Source: Herminiimonas sp. (lineage in GTDB: Bacteria; Pseudomonadota; Gammaproteobacteria; Burkholderiales; Burkholderiaceae). Taken from it: DNA of 10,354 nt. Location: contig JACMQD010000228.1 of NCBI GenBank assembly GCA_014377155.1, forward strand, positions 1-10,354, read 5' to 3'. Numbering within the stretch: position 1 is the stretch's first letter; every line of letters starts with the position of its first letter. Below the pieces are notes generated by a model, which ran no database searches, was not told the DNA's origin, and saw only the letters and a program-made list of their open reading frames with translations. Shown here one piece after another: positions 1 to 7,060 of this stretch. The position numbers and the translations under genes were made by a program.

Positions 1-929
1 GCGCGTGAAGCCAGATCGTCCAGAAAGCCAATTACTTGTGCCGGCGTTTCCGCCATCTTCGCCACTAGCGACACCTCGGCGTAATTCTGGTAGCCGAGCA
101 ATTTTGCTTCTTCGTCGCGCAATTGCAGGATATCGACAATGTTGCGGGTGTTGTCCCATTCTGGTTTGCCGGCGAGTTCGGAGGCCTTGGTGGCGCTAGC
201 GCGATAGATTTTTTCGCGTAGAGCGCGGTTGTCGGCGAATTGCAGCACCGGGAAATAGGACGGAAAATGCAGCGTAAACTTGTAGCCGGGCTTGCTATCC
301 TTTTCGGCTGCGGCCTGGGCTGCCTGCTTTGCATCGTCAGGCAAGCCGGCCAATTCCGATTCGTCGTCGACGAACAGGCTGAAATCGTTTGTCGCGTCCA
401 GCACGTTTTCGGAAAACTTGGTCGACAGGGACGCCTGCTGCTCTTGGATTTCAGCGAAGCGAATTTTCTTGTCGTCGCTCAGTTCGGCGCCGCCGAGACG
501 GAAATCCCGCACGGCGTTATCGATGATTTTCTGGCGCGCAGGTGACAGCGACGTGAAATCAGCGCGATTCTTGAGGGCTTTGTATTTGTCGAACAAGGCC
601 AGATTCTGCGACAAGCTGGTCCAGAATTCGGTCACCTTGGGCTGGTTCTCGTTATAGACCGAGCGCAGTTCAGGCGTGTCGACGACGCCGTTCAGATGGC
701 CGACGATACCCCATGCACGACCCAGTTTTTCGACCGAACTTTCCAGTGGCTCGACGAACCCCTCCCACGTGACGTCGGCGGATGGGGCTTCGAGTTCGGC
801 GATGACGGCGCGACTCTGTTCGAGTAGCAGGTCAATGGCCGGGCCGACGTGGGACGGGTCGATCAGGTCGAAGCGCGGCAGGTCGGAAAAATCGAGAAGG
901 GGATTGGGTGAGGCGATAGGCGTAGTCAT
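1..929 (-). CDS. prlC: Oligopeptidase A (M3 zinc metallopeptidase), N-terminal part, cut by window edge
   Basis: The reverse strand reads from ATG at 929 to base 1 without a stop, giving 309 codons of the N-terminal half of an M3-family oligopeptidase. It begins MTTPIASPNPLLDFSDLPRF and contains blocks I recognise from E. coli PrlC: a WEGFVEPLE block, SHLN-like GHLNGV, DNAVRDFRLGG, KFSENVLDATNDF, PSYFPV and KMAETPAQV. PrlC is about 680 residues, so the zinc site (HEXXH) lies outside the window and catalysis cannot be checked. The family is cytoplasmic and degrades short peptides left by larger proteases, and also cleaves some signal peptides. The start lies 5 bases after the folD stop, so the ribosome-binding region (a weak AAAGAA) lies inside the 3' end of folD, which suggests one transcript and possibly coupled translation. 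Identification is by remembered family resemblance, not by a search. Confidence 0.93.
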   Translation of the reverse strand, partial: MTTPIASPNPLLDFSDLPRFDLIDPSHVGPAIDLLLEQSRAVIAELEAPSADVTWEGFVEPLESSVEKLGRAWGIVGHLNGVVDTPELRSVYNENQPKVTEFWTSLSQNLALFDKYKALKNRADFTSLSPARQKIIDNAVRDFRLGGAELSDDKKIRFAEIQEQQASLSTKFSENVLDATNDFSLFVDDESELAGLPDDAKQAAQAAAEKDSKPGYKFTLHFPSYFPVLQFADNRALREKIYRASATKASELAGKPEWDNTRNIVDILQLRDEEAKLLGYQNYAEVSLVAKMAETPAQVIGFLDDLASR

Positions 930-934
930 CGGTT

Positions 935-1780
935 TCAAGTTCTTTCGGCAGCTTCGATTGTATTGACCAGCAGCATGGCGATCGTCATTGGACCGACGCC
1001 TCCTGGTACGGGTGAAATGTAGCCGGCGACTTCTTTTGCATTGGCAAAATCGACATCGCCGCACAGCTTGCCGTTTTCGTCGCGGTTGATACCCACGTCG
1101 ATCACGACGGCGCCCGGCTTGATCATGTCGGCGGTCAGCGTGTTGCGACGACCGACCGCAGCAACGATGACGTCTGCCTGGCGCGTGTGGTACGCCAGAT
1201 CCGGCGTGCCGCTATGACATATGGTGACGGTCGCGTTGGCTTGCAATAGCAAGAGCGCCATCGGCTTGCCGACGGTATTGCTGCGGCCGATCACCACAGC
1301 ATGCTTGCCCTTGAGATCGTAGCCAGTACTTTCGATCATTTTCATGCAGCCATACGGAGTGCAAGGCCGAAAGCCAGGGAGGCCTGTCAGCAATTCACCG
1401 CCGCTTAGTACCGAATAACCGTCGACATCCTTGCGCGGTGAAATCGCCTCGATCACCTTGGTAGCATCGATATGTTTCGGCAAAGGCATCTGCACCAGAA
1501 TGCCATGAATCGACGCGTCGTCGTTAAGGGCCTCGATGCGTTGCAAGAGCGCTTCTTCCGACATGTCGGCGCCGTATTGCTCCAGCACCGAATGAATTCC
1601 TGCCTCGCCGCACGCTTTTACCTTATTGCGCACGTAGACCTGGCTGGCCGGGTCGTCGCCTACCAGTACGACCGCCAAGCCGGGTTTATTGCCTTGGGCG
1701 GCAAGCACCGCGGCGCGGCGCGCCGCATCTTCACGCAGTTGTCGGGAGAGCAGGTTTCCATCTATCAATTGTGCAGGCAT
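935..1780 (-). CDS. folD: FolD: methylenetetrahydrofolate dehydrogenase / methenyltetrahydrofolate cyclohydrolase
   Basis: This 281-residue protein is the usual length for FolD, the cytoplasmic enzyme that interconverts 5,10-methylene-, methenyl- and 10-formyl-tetrahydrofolate with NADP, supplying one-carbon units for purines and formyl-Met-tRNA. Visible family marks in order: [18 protein letters not shown] followed by the YxxxK pair (Tyr49, Lys53), VQMPLP, the SPRKDVDGY block, the folate-site PCTP, the dinucleotide-binding GRSNTVGKP, and the C-terminal [11 protein letters not shown] chose the ATG at 1780 because MPAQLIDG aligns with the normal FolD N-terminus. The reading frame is open back to 1849, but the extra 23 residues have no family counterpart. 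A weak GGA lies 4 bases before the chosen start. It is the first gene of a leftward pair with prlC and is divergent from aceE. Confidence 0.96.
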   Translation of the reverse strand: MPAQLIDGNLLSRQLREDAARRAAVLAAQGNKPGLAVVLVGDDPASQVYVRNKVKACGEAGIHSVLEQYGADMSEEALLQRIEALNDDASIHGILVQMPLPKHIDATKVIEAISPRKDVDGYSVLSGGELLTGLPGFRPCTPYGCMKMIESTGYDLKGKHAVVIGRSNTVGKPMALLLLQANATVTICHSGTPDLAYHTRQADVIVAAVGRRNTLTADMIKPGAVVIDVGINRDENGKLCGDVDFANAKEVAGYISPVPGGVGPMTIAMLLVNTIEAAERT

Positions 1781-1814
1781 GTTATCCGTAGGCATTAAGG
1801 TCATCGAAGCGGAG

Positions 1815-1820
1815 ATTATA
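1815..1820 (-). promoter_or_regulatory. Candidate -10 element for folD-prlC
   Basis: Read leftward, these bases are TATAAT, an exact match to the sigma-70 -10 consensus, 34 bases upstream of the folD start. No good -35 lies at the usual distance: the 17-base position reads AATACC, and a TTGTTA further upstream is 23 bases away. The short palindrome at 1830-1840 falls between the two elements, where an operator could sit. Promoter assignment is inference from the motif alone. Confidence 0.4.
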
Positions 1821-1939
1821 AATCGGCGAACCGCTGCGGTATTTAACAATCGCTTAAATGCGTTTGGATCCTCTCCCGATCGAGAAATTTATGCTGCTTT
1901 GCACACCAAATATCACAATATGAAAAGACACACCATAAT

Positions 1940-1968
1940 TTGAAAATTACAAAATGTGCTGTTAAACT
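1940..1968 (+). promoter_or_regulatory. Candidate sigma-70 promoter for the aceE cluster
   Basis: TTGAAA at 1940-1945 and TAAACT at 1963-1968 are separated by 17 bases and match the consensus at five and four of six positions. The -35 overlaps the inverted repeat at 1936-1949, so a protein binding that repeat would compete with polymerase. The leader would be about 100 bases. In AT-rich DNA such matches are common: a second weak pair (TTGAAC 2014-2019 with CAAAAT 2039-2044, spacer 19) is also possible. Confidence 0.3.
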
Positions 1969-2067
1969 ATTACTGAATAACACAAATGCGTTAGCAAAAT
2001 GTTATCAAAATAGTTGAACAAGCTGTCCTGATCCGATGCAAAATTGGCAGGCGCACGAATAATCCAC

Positions 2068-2073
2068 AGGAGA
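2068..2073 (+). promoter_or_regulatory. Ribosome-binding site that fixes the aceE start
   Basis: AGGAGA stands 6 bases before the ATG at 2080. The same frame is open from a TTG at 2044, but that codon has no such site and the added 12 residues (rich in Arg) have no family counterpart, so the ATG is preferred. Confidence 0.8.
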
Positions 2074-2079
2074 CGAACG

Positions 2080-4776
2080 ATGTCAGCCCAGCTCGACCAA
2101 GTGATGGCGCAAGCCGCCAACGATCCCGATGTAATCGAAACACAGGAATGGCTCGATGCGCTCGAAGCCGTCATTGAGGCCGAGGGGCCGGAACGTGCGC
2201 ATTACCTGATGGAGCGCATGGTCGACCTGGCGCGCCGCCGTGGCGCCCACATCCCGTTTTCCAGCAATACCGCCTACGTCAACACGATCCCCGCCCATCT
2301 CGGTGCCCACTGTCCCGGCAACCTCGAATACGAAGAGCGCCTGCGTTCGTGGATGCGCTGGAACGCGATGGCCATGGTGGTCAAAACCAACCGCGCCGAC
2401 GGCGACCTCGGCGGGCACATCTCCAGCTTCGCGTCCTTGGCTAACATGCTCGGCATCGGCTTCAATCATTTCTGGCATGCGCCTACCGAAGACCACGGCG
2501 GCGATCTGCTGTATATCCAGGGTCATTCGTCTCCCGGCATCTATGCCCGTGCTTTCCTCGAAGGCCGCCTCACTGAAGAGCAGATGCTGAACTTCCGCCG
2601 TGAAGTCGATGGCAAGGGCCTGTCTTCTTATCCGCATCCGAAACTGATGCCCGAATTCTGGCAATTTCCGACCGTGTCGATGGGGCTCGGGCCGCTGATG
2701 GCAATCTACCAAGCCCGGTTTCTCAAGTATCTGCACGCGCGCAGCATCGCCAAGACCGACAATCGCAAGGTCTGGGTGTTTTGCGGCGACGGTGAGATGG
2801 ACGAGCCGGAATCGATGGGCGCCATCGGCATGGCCGGGCGTGAGCGGCTCGATAACCTGGTCATGGTGGTCAACTGCAACTTGCAGCGCCTCGACGGTCC
2901 GGTGCGCGGCAACGGCAAGATCATCCAGGAGCTGGAAGCCGATTTCCGCGGCGCCGGCTGGAATGTCGTCAAGGTGGTTTGGGGCCCGGGCTGGGACGAA
3001 CTGCTGGCGCGCGACAAGGACGGCATCCTGCAGCGCGTAATGATGGAAACCGTCGACGGTGAATACCAGAATTACAAGGCCAAGGACGGCGCCTTCGTGC
3101 GTAAGCATTTTTTCGGCAAGCATCCGAAACTGCTGGAAATGGTCGCCAACATGACCGACGGCGACATCTGGCGCCTGACGCGCGGCGGCCACGATCCCCA
3201 CAAGATCTACGCCGGTTTCAAGGTGGCGCAAGAACACATTGGTCAGCCGACCGTCTTGCTGGTCAAGACCGTCAAGGGCTTTGGCATGGGCAAATCAGGC
3301 GAAGCGCGCAACACCGCGCACCAGACCAAAAAGCTCGACGACGAGGCCGTACGCGACATGCGCGACCGCTTCGCCATCCCGATCCCCGACGACCAGTTGG
3401 CTAGCGTGCCGTTTTTCAAGCCGGCAGACGATGCGCCGGAAATGAAATACCTGCACGAACGGCGCCAGGCACTTGGCGGTTACTTGCCGCAACGCCGCAT
3501 GCAGGCCGACGAAACGCTACCGGTGCCTGATCTGTCGACCTTTCAGGTGATTCTCGACCCGACCGCCGAAGGCCGCGAGATCTCGACGACTCAGGCCTAC
3601 GTGCGGATGCTGACCACGTTGCTGCGCGACCCGAATCTGGGCCAGCGTGTCGTGCCGATTTTGGTCGACGAAGCGCGCACCTTCGGCATGGAAGGTTTGT
3701 TCCGGCAGATCGGCATCTTCAACCAGCAAGGACAATTGTACGAGCCGGTCGACAAGGACCAGGTCATGTACTACCGCGAAGATAAAGCCGGCCAGATTCT
3801 GCAGGAAGGGATCAATGAAGCCGGCGCGATGAGTTCGTGGATCGCCGCAGCGACGTCGTATTCGAGTAACAACCGCATCATGGTGCCGTTCTACACGTTC
3901 TATTCGATGTTCGGTTTGCAGCGCATCGGCGACCTGGCATGGGCGGCAGGCGACATGCGTGCTCGTGGTTTCCTGCTCGGCGGCACGGCGGGACGCACGA
4001 CGCTCAATGGCGAAGGCTTGCAGCACGAAGACGGCCACAGCCATGTGCTGGCGTCGACTATTCCCAACTGCATCCCCTATGATCCGACTTTTGCCCACGA
4101 AGTCGTGGTCATCATGCATGACGGCTTGAAGCGCATGATCGAGCGCCAGGAAGACGTGTTCTATTACATCACGCTGATGAACGAGAACTACAGCCATCCC
4201 GGCTTGAAGCCAGGCCAGGAAGCGGACATCCTGAAGGGTCTGTATCTGCTGCAAAAAGGCGCGCAGGACGGCAAGCACCGGGTGCAGCTGATGGGTTCCG
4301 GCACGATCCTGCGCGAAGTCATCGCCGCCGTCGACCTGCTGAAGAACGACTGGGGTGTCGATGCCGACGTCTGGTCCGCGCCGTCGTTCACGCTGCTGGC
4401 CCGCGACGGCCAGGACGTCGAACGCTGGAACATGCTGCATCCGGCCGACACGCCGCGCGTGGCGCACATCACGGCGTCGCTGCAGGGTACAAGCGGACCG
4501 GTCGTGGTCGCGACCGATTACATGCGCACCTTTGCCGAACAGGTTCGCGCTTTCATACCGAGGGAGCGTACCTACAAGGTGCTTGGCACCGACGGTTTCG
4601 GACGCTCCGACAGCCGCGCCAAGCTGCGTGAATTCTTCGAGGTGAATCGCTACTTCGTTACGATCGCGGCGCTCAAGGCCCTGGCCGATGAAGGCGCGCT
4701 GTCGACTGCTGTCGTGGCACAGGCAATTGCAAAGTACGAAATCAATCCCGACAAGCCGAATCCGGTTACGCTGTAA
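2080..4776 (+). CDS. aceE: Pyruvate dehydrogenase E1 component, homodimeric type
   Basis: This 898-residue protein is close to E. coli AceE (887). It decarboxylates pyruvate with thiamine diphosphate and passes the acetyl group to the lipoyl arm of E2 in the cytoplasmic pyruvate dehydrogenase complex. The thiamine-diphosphate motif runs from GDGE (residues 236-239) to NCN (265-267), with MDEPESMGAIGMAGRE between. The AHQ at residues 413-415 matches the catalytic-loop histidine of E. coli AceE (His407), here His414. Other family blocks are RADGDLGGHISSFAS, HGGDLLYIQGHSSPGIYARA, VDEARTFGMEGLFRQ, the LQHEDGHSH block and the C-terminal VLGTDGFGRSDSR. It is the single-chain type rather than the alpha/beta type. 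It is first in the cluster, with aceF following after 132 bases. No frameshift or missing key residue is seen. Confidence 0.98.
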   Translation: MSAQLDQVMAQAANDPDVIETQEWLDALEAVIEAEGPERAHYLMERMVDLARRRGAHIPFSSNTAYVNTIPAHLGAHCPGNLEYEERLRSWMRWNAMAMVVKTNRADGDLGGHISSFASLANMLGIGFNHFWHAPTEDHGGDLLYIQGHSSPGIYARAFLEGRLTEEQMLNFRREVDGKGLSSYPHPKLMPEFWQFPTVSMGLGPLMAIYQARFLKYLHARSIAKTDNRKVWVFCGDGEMDEPESMGAIGMAGRERLDNLVMVVNCNLQRLDGPVRGNGKIIQELEADFRGAGWNVVKVVWGPGWDELLARDKDGILQRVMMETVDGEYQNYKAKDGAFVRKHFFGKHPKLLEMVANMTDGDIWRLTRGGHDPHKIYAGFKVAQEHIGQPTVLLVKTVKGFGMGKSGEARNTAHQTKKLDDEAVRDMRDRFAIPIPDDQLASVPFFKPADDAPEMKYLHERRQALGGYLPQRRMQADETLPVPDLSTFQVILDPTAEGREISTTQAYVRMLTTLLRDPNLGQRVVPILVDEARTFGMEGLFRQIGIFNQQGQLYEPVDKDQVMYYREDKAGQILQEGINEAGAMSSWIAAATSYSSNNRIMVPFYTFYSMFGLQRIGDLAWAAGDMRARGFLLGGTAGRTTLNGEGLQHEDGHSHVLASTIPNCIPYDPTFAHEVVVIMHDGLKRMIERQEDVFYYITLMNENYSHPGLKPGQEADILKGLYLLQKGAQDGKHRVQLMGSGTILREVIAAVDLLKNDWGVDADVWSAPSFTLLARDGQDVERWNMLHPADTPRVAHITASLQGTSGPVVVATDYMRTFAEQVRAFIPRERTYKVLGTDGFGRSDSRAKLREFFEVNRYFVTIAALKALADEGALSTAVVAQAIAKYEINPDKPNPVTL

Positions 4777-4811
4777 CACGCCGAACAACCGTCAACAGGG
4801 TCTGCAGGAAC

Positions 4812-4840
4812 GGTGCGTGGCGCGGATTGCGCCACGCACC
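4812..4840 (+). other. Perfect 12-bp hairpin between aceE and aceF
   Basis: The arms GGTGCGTGGCGC (4812-4823) and GCGCCACGCACC (4829-4840) are exact reverse complements around a 5-base loop GGATT. The stem is very GC-rich and would be highly stable in RNA. No T-run follows on the forward strand, so it is not a standard intrinsic terminator. It may stabilise the 3' end of aceE message, mark a processing point, or lower aceF expression relative to aceE. The base pairing is seen directly; the role is inferred. Confidence 0.75.
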
Positions 4841-4908
4841 AAGCTGGGATTTCGCGCGAGTCCTGACAATTCGCTGTCGCAAAGAACGAGAAAAATGGAG
4901 CCAAGGTT

Positions 4909-6276
4909 ATGAGTGTGATTGAAGTCAAAGTCCCGGATATCGGTGATTTCAAGGAAGTCGAGGTGATCGAATTATTGGTCAAGCCTGGCGATACCATCAA
5001 GGTCGATCAGTCTCTGATCACGGTCGAGTCCGACAAGGCCAGCATGGAAATCCCGTCGAGTCATGCTGGTGTCGTCAAGGAATTGAAGATCAAGATCGGT
5101 GACAAGGTTGCCGAAGGGTCGCTGTTGCTGGTGATGGAAAGCGAAGGCGCGGCCGTAGCGCCTACCGCGGCCGCGCCTGAGGCTGCGGCCGCCACAACAT
5201 CCGCTGTAACTGCGCCGGCTGCCGCAGCGGCGGCGACCCCAGCCGTTGCTACCCCAGCCGTTGCCCCGGCGCCGGCAGCACAACCCGCCCAGCCGTTGCT
5301 CGAATCGAAAATCGCAGTCGCTGCAGCGGTGCCGATTCCAGGACAGAAGCCGCATGCATCGCCGTCGATTCGCAAGTTTGCACGCGAACTTGGCGTCGAC
5401 CTGGGGCGCATGACCGGCACCGGGCCGAAGGGGCGTATCACCCAAGTCGATGTCCATAACTATGTCAAGAACCTGGTTGCCGGGTCGTCAGCTGGCGCGG
5501 CGACCAGTTCCCCGGTAGGCAAGGGCACGGGTATCGGTCTCGACCTGTTGCCATGGCCGTCGCTGGATTTTTCAAAATTCGGCGTGACCGAATTGCTGCC
5601 CCTGTCACGCATCAAAAAAATCAGCGGACCGAACTTGCATCGCAACTGGGTCATGATTCCGCATGTGACGCAATTCGATGAAGCAGATGTCACCGATCTC
5701 GAAGAATTCCGCAAGAATTCCAATACCGCGATGGCGAAATCCGGTGTCAAACTGACGATGCTGGCATTCGTCATCAAAGCCAGCGTCGCGGCCTTGAAAA
5801 AATTCCCGGCATTTAATTCCTCGCTGGATGCCAAGGGCGAAAACCTGATCCTGAAGCAGTACTACCATATCGGTTTCGCGGCCGACACGCCGAATGGATT
5901 GATGGTGCCGGTCATCAAGGACGCTGACAAGAAAGGCATCGCGCAGATTGCCCAAGAAATGGGTGACCTGTCGGCCCAGGCGCGCGACGGCAAGCTCAAG
6001 CCAGCCGACATGCAGGGCGCGTCGTTCACGATTTCGTCGCTGGGCGGCATTGGCGGCACTGCTTTTACACCGATCATCAATGCGCCGGAAGTTGCGATCC
6101 TGGGCTTGTCGAAATCGGCAATCAAGCCGGTCTGGGATGGCAAGCAATTCCAGCCACGCCTGATGATGCCGATGTCGCTGTCCTACGACCACCGCGTGGT
6201 CGATGGCGCAATGGGTGCGCGCTTTAGCGTGTATCTGGCAGAGGTCTTGAGCGACATGCGCAAAGTGCTGTTGTAA
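4909..6276 (+). CDS. aceF: Dihydrolipoamide acetyltransferase, E2 of pyruvate dehydrogenase
   Basis: This 455-residue E2 forms the core of the pyruvate dehydrogenase complex and moves the acetyl group from the lipoyl arm to coenzyme A. Domains in order: one lipoyl domain (about 1-77) with the lipoylated Lys43 in ESDKASMEIP; an Ala/Pro-rich flexible linker (about 78-147); the peripheral-subunit-binding domain (about 148-187, SPSIRKFARELGVDL and GTGPKGRI); a second linker; and the acyltransferase domain (about 230-455) with the catalytic DHRVVDG block, His428 and Asp432. One lipoyl domain is fewer than the three of E. coli E2, which accounts for the shorter length. GGAG at 4897-4900 stands 8 bases before the ATG. 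The lipoyl domain is almost the same as that of lpdA downstream. Confidence 0.97.
   Translation: MSVIEVKVPDIGDFKEVEVIELLVKPGDTIKVDQSLITVESDKASMEIPSSHAGVVKELKIKIGDKVAEGSLLLVMESEGAAVAPTAAAPEAAAATTSAVTAPAAAAAATPAVATPAVAPAPAAQPAQPLLESKIAVAAAVPIPGQKPHASPSIRKFARELGVDLGRMTGTGPKGRITQVDVHNYVKNLVAGSSAGAATSSPVGKGTGIGLDLLPWPSLDFSKFGVTELLPLSRIKKISGPNLHRNWVMIPHVTQFDEADVTDLEEFRKNSNTAMAKSGVKLTMLAFVIKASVAALKKFPAFNSSLDAKGENLILKQYYHIGFAADTPNGLMVPVIKDADKKGIAQIAQEMGDLSAQARDGKLKPADMQGASFTISSLGGIGGTAFTPIINAPEVAILGLSKSAIKPVWDGKQFQPRLMMPMSLSYDHRVVDGAMGARFSVYLAEVLSDMRKVLL
5236..5265 (+). repeat. 15-bp tandem duplication in the aceF linker
   Basis: Two adjacent 15-base units, 5236-5250 and 5251-5265, differ only in the last base and encode TPAVA twice (residues 110-119) in the Ala/Pro linker. 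The core CAGCCGTTGCTC recurs at 5290-5301. In-frame repeat gain of this kind is tolerated in flexible linkers. Confidence 0.85.
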
Positions 6277-6294
6277 CCGATCCATGGAGAAGAC

Positions 6295-6360
6295 GCAGCG
6301 GTGCCCGGTAAATGAGAGAATCCAGACACATTTACCCGGGCCACTACTGCCGTTTTTTTT
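6295..6360 (+). terminator. Intrinsic terminator after aceF
   Basis: An imperfect hairpin is followed by a U-run. From the loop outward: TAAATG (6309-6314) pairs with CATTTA (6329-6334), CCCGG (6304-6308) with CCGGG (6336-6340), GTG (6301-6303) with CAC (6342-6344), and GCAG (6295-6298) with CTGC (6347-6350), with two single-base bulges and one 2x2 mismatch. The loop is 14 bases. Two bases after the stem come eight Ts (6353-6360). It begins 18 bases after the aceF stop and ends 21 bases before the next start codon, so it may act as a partial terminator or attenuator inside the cluster. Confidence 0.75.
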
Positions 6361-6381
6361 ATTTCTTCATGGAGCCCAACA

Positions 6382-6960
6382 ATGACCACCTGCGTCGTAG
6401 TCAAGAAAAACAATCAGATCGCCGTCGCTGCCGATTCGCTGGTGACCTTCGGCGACACGCGCCTGTCGAATGCGTACGAAGCCAATAACAAGATCGTGCA
6501 GATCGGCGAATCGTACGTGACACTGGCCGGATCGGCAGCCCACTTCCCGGTCATGCGCAAGCTTCTGACAGGAATGGGCGACGAATGCAAGCTGCGCACG
6601 CGCGAAGAAGTTTTTGAAACGTTCTCGCGCATTCACCAGATATTGAAAGACAATTATTTTTTGAATACCAAGGAAGACGACGATGATCCGTACGAGTCTT
6701 CCCAGATCACGACACTGGTGGCCAACCCCTACGGAATTTTCGGCACCTACTCGTATCGTGAGGTTTTTTGTTTCGACCGGTTCTGGGGTATCGGTAGTGG
6801 TCGTAATTTTGCGCTCGGGGCCATGTATGCCGCCTATGAAGGCGCCGCGACTGCGCATGAAATCGCTGAAATCGGCGTCAAGGCCGGCGCCGAATTCGAC
6901 AAGAGTTCGGCTGGCCCGTTTCAGATTTACAGCTTTGACATGAAGTTCGATTTGGAATAA
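6382..6960 (+). CDS. Proteasome-like Ntn hydrolase, probable BPH (betaproteobacteria proteasome homologue)
   Basis: This 192-residue protein resembles HslV and the proteasome beta-subunit fold and best fits BPH, a known HslV-derived bacterial family that forms a self-compartmentalising peptidase ring. After removal of Met1, Thr2 would be the N-terminal nucleophile. The opening TTCVVVKKNNQIAVAAD matches HslV TTIVSVRRN...AGD, placing Asp18 at the position of HslV Asp17; T-x-G-x-T follows (22-26). The catalytic Lys33 of HslV aligns with Lys37 after a 3-residue insertion. GSGRNFALGAMYAA (138-151) and the following AHEIAEIGVKAG helix match the HslV GSGG...AREIAE region. An acidic loop, EDDDD (98-102), has no HslV counterpart I recall. 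It has no signal peptide or membrane segment, so it should be cytoplasmic. GGAG (6371-6374) lies 7 bases before the ATG. Its place between aceF and lpdA is unexpected. The BPH call rests on motif recognition; a divergent HslV or another Ntn hydrolase is the alternative. Confidence 0.82.
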   Translation: MTTCVVVKKNNQIAVAADSLVTFGDTRLSNAYEANNKIVQIGESYVTLAGSAAHFPVMRKLLTGMGDECKLRTREEVFETFSRIHQILKDNYFLNTKEDDDDPYESSQITTLVANPYGIFGTYSYREVFCFDRFWGIGSGRNFALGAMYAAYEGAATAHEIAEIGVKAGAEFDKSSAGPFQIYSFDMKFDLE

Positions 6961-6965
6961 ACGCG

Positions 6966-7060
6966 TCCTTGCGCCAATGCGGCAAGGATCAACAGAGTGC
7001 TGACCTGACTGCGCATGCGTCAGGTCAAAACACCCACCAGCCATCCGCTCGACCGATGGC
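6966..7060 (+). other. Three successive hairpins between the proteasome-like gene and lpdA
   Basis: The 117-base gap holds three separate inverted repeats: TCCTTGC (6966-6972) with GCAAGGA (6982-6988); TGACCTGAC (7001-7009) with GTCAGGTCA (7019-7027); and GCCATC (7040-7045) with GATGGC (7055-7060). All arms are exact, with 9-base loops. None is followed by a T-run, so none is a standard intrinsic terminator. The last ends 6 bases before the lpdA ribosome-binding GGAG. RNA processing, message protection or a protein-binding role is possible but not shown. Confidence 0.6.

Larger units (their letters stand above)
1781..2079. promoter_or_regulatory. AT-rich divergent control region between folD and aceE
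   Basis: These 299 bases separate the two divergent starts and hold no convincing gene. From about 1840 to 2045 the sequence is clearly richer in A and T than the flanking genes. It contains candidate promoters for both directions, a perfect 6+6 inverted repeat at 1936-1949 (arms TAATTT and AAATTA, 2-base spacer), a small palindrome at 1830-1840 (ACCGC T GCGGT), and three copies of a TTA(N)CAAAAT-like motif at 1947-1956, 1991-2000 and 2002-2011. No regulator gene lies beside aceE in this window, so the factor acting here cannot be named. Confidence 0.6.

Noticed and set aside
1781..1849. Upstream extension of FolD by 23 residues from a start at 1849.
   Set aside because: The added residues have no counterpart in FolD, and the alternatives lack a ribosome-binding site. 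The candidate -10 at 1815-1820 would lie inside the extension.
1978..1993. TAAC-N8-GTTA dyad, considered as a LysR-type or similar operator.
   Set aside because: Arms of four bases in AT-rich DNA are expected by chance, and no LysR-type gene is adjacent.
2044..2079. TTG start 12 codons upstream of aceE.
   Set aside because: The ATG at 2080 has a strong AGGAGA 6 bases upstream, and the protein then starts like other AceE proteins.
2083..4788. Two long antisense reading frames opposite aceE (384 codons at 2083-3237 and 423 codons at 3517-4788).
   Set aside because: They mirror a well-identified gene in GC-rich DNA, have no recognisable domains or ribosome-binding sites, and are rich in His, Arg and Gln as expected for shadow frames.
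6247..6277. Possible promoter for the proteasome-like gene in the end of aceF (TTGAGC ... TGTAAC).
   Set aside because: The match is weak, the spacing is 19, and it lies before the terminator, so it would not solve the read-through problem.
1..6960. Functional pairing of prlC (oligopeptidase A) with the proteasome-like protease as one protein-degradation pathway.
   Set aside because: They are on opposite strands, more than 5 kb apart and in separate transcripts. prlC is explained by its operon with folD, and sharing the window is not evidence.
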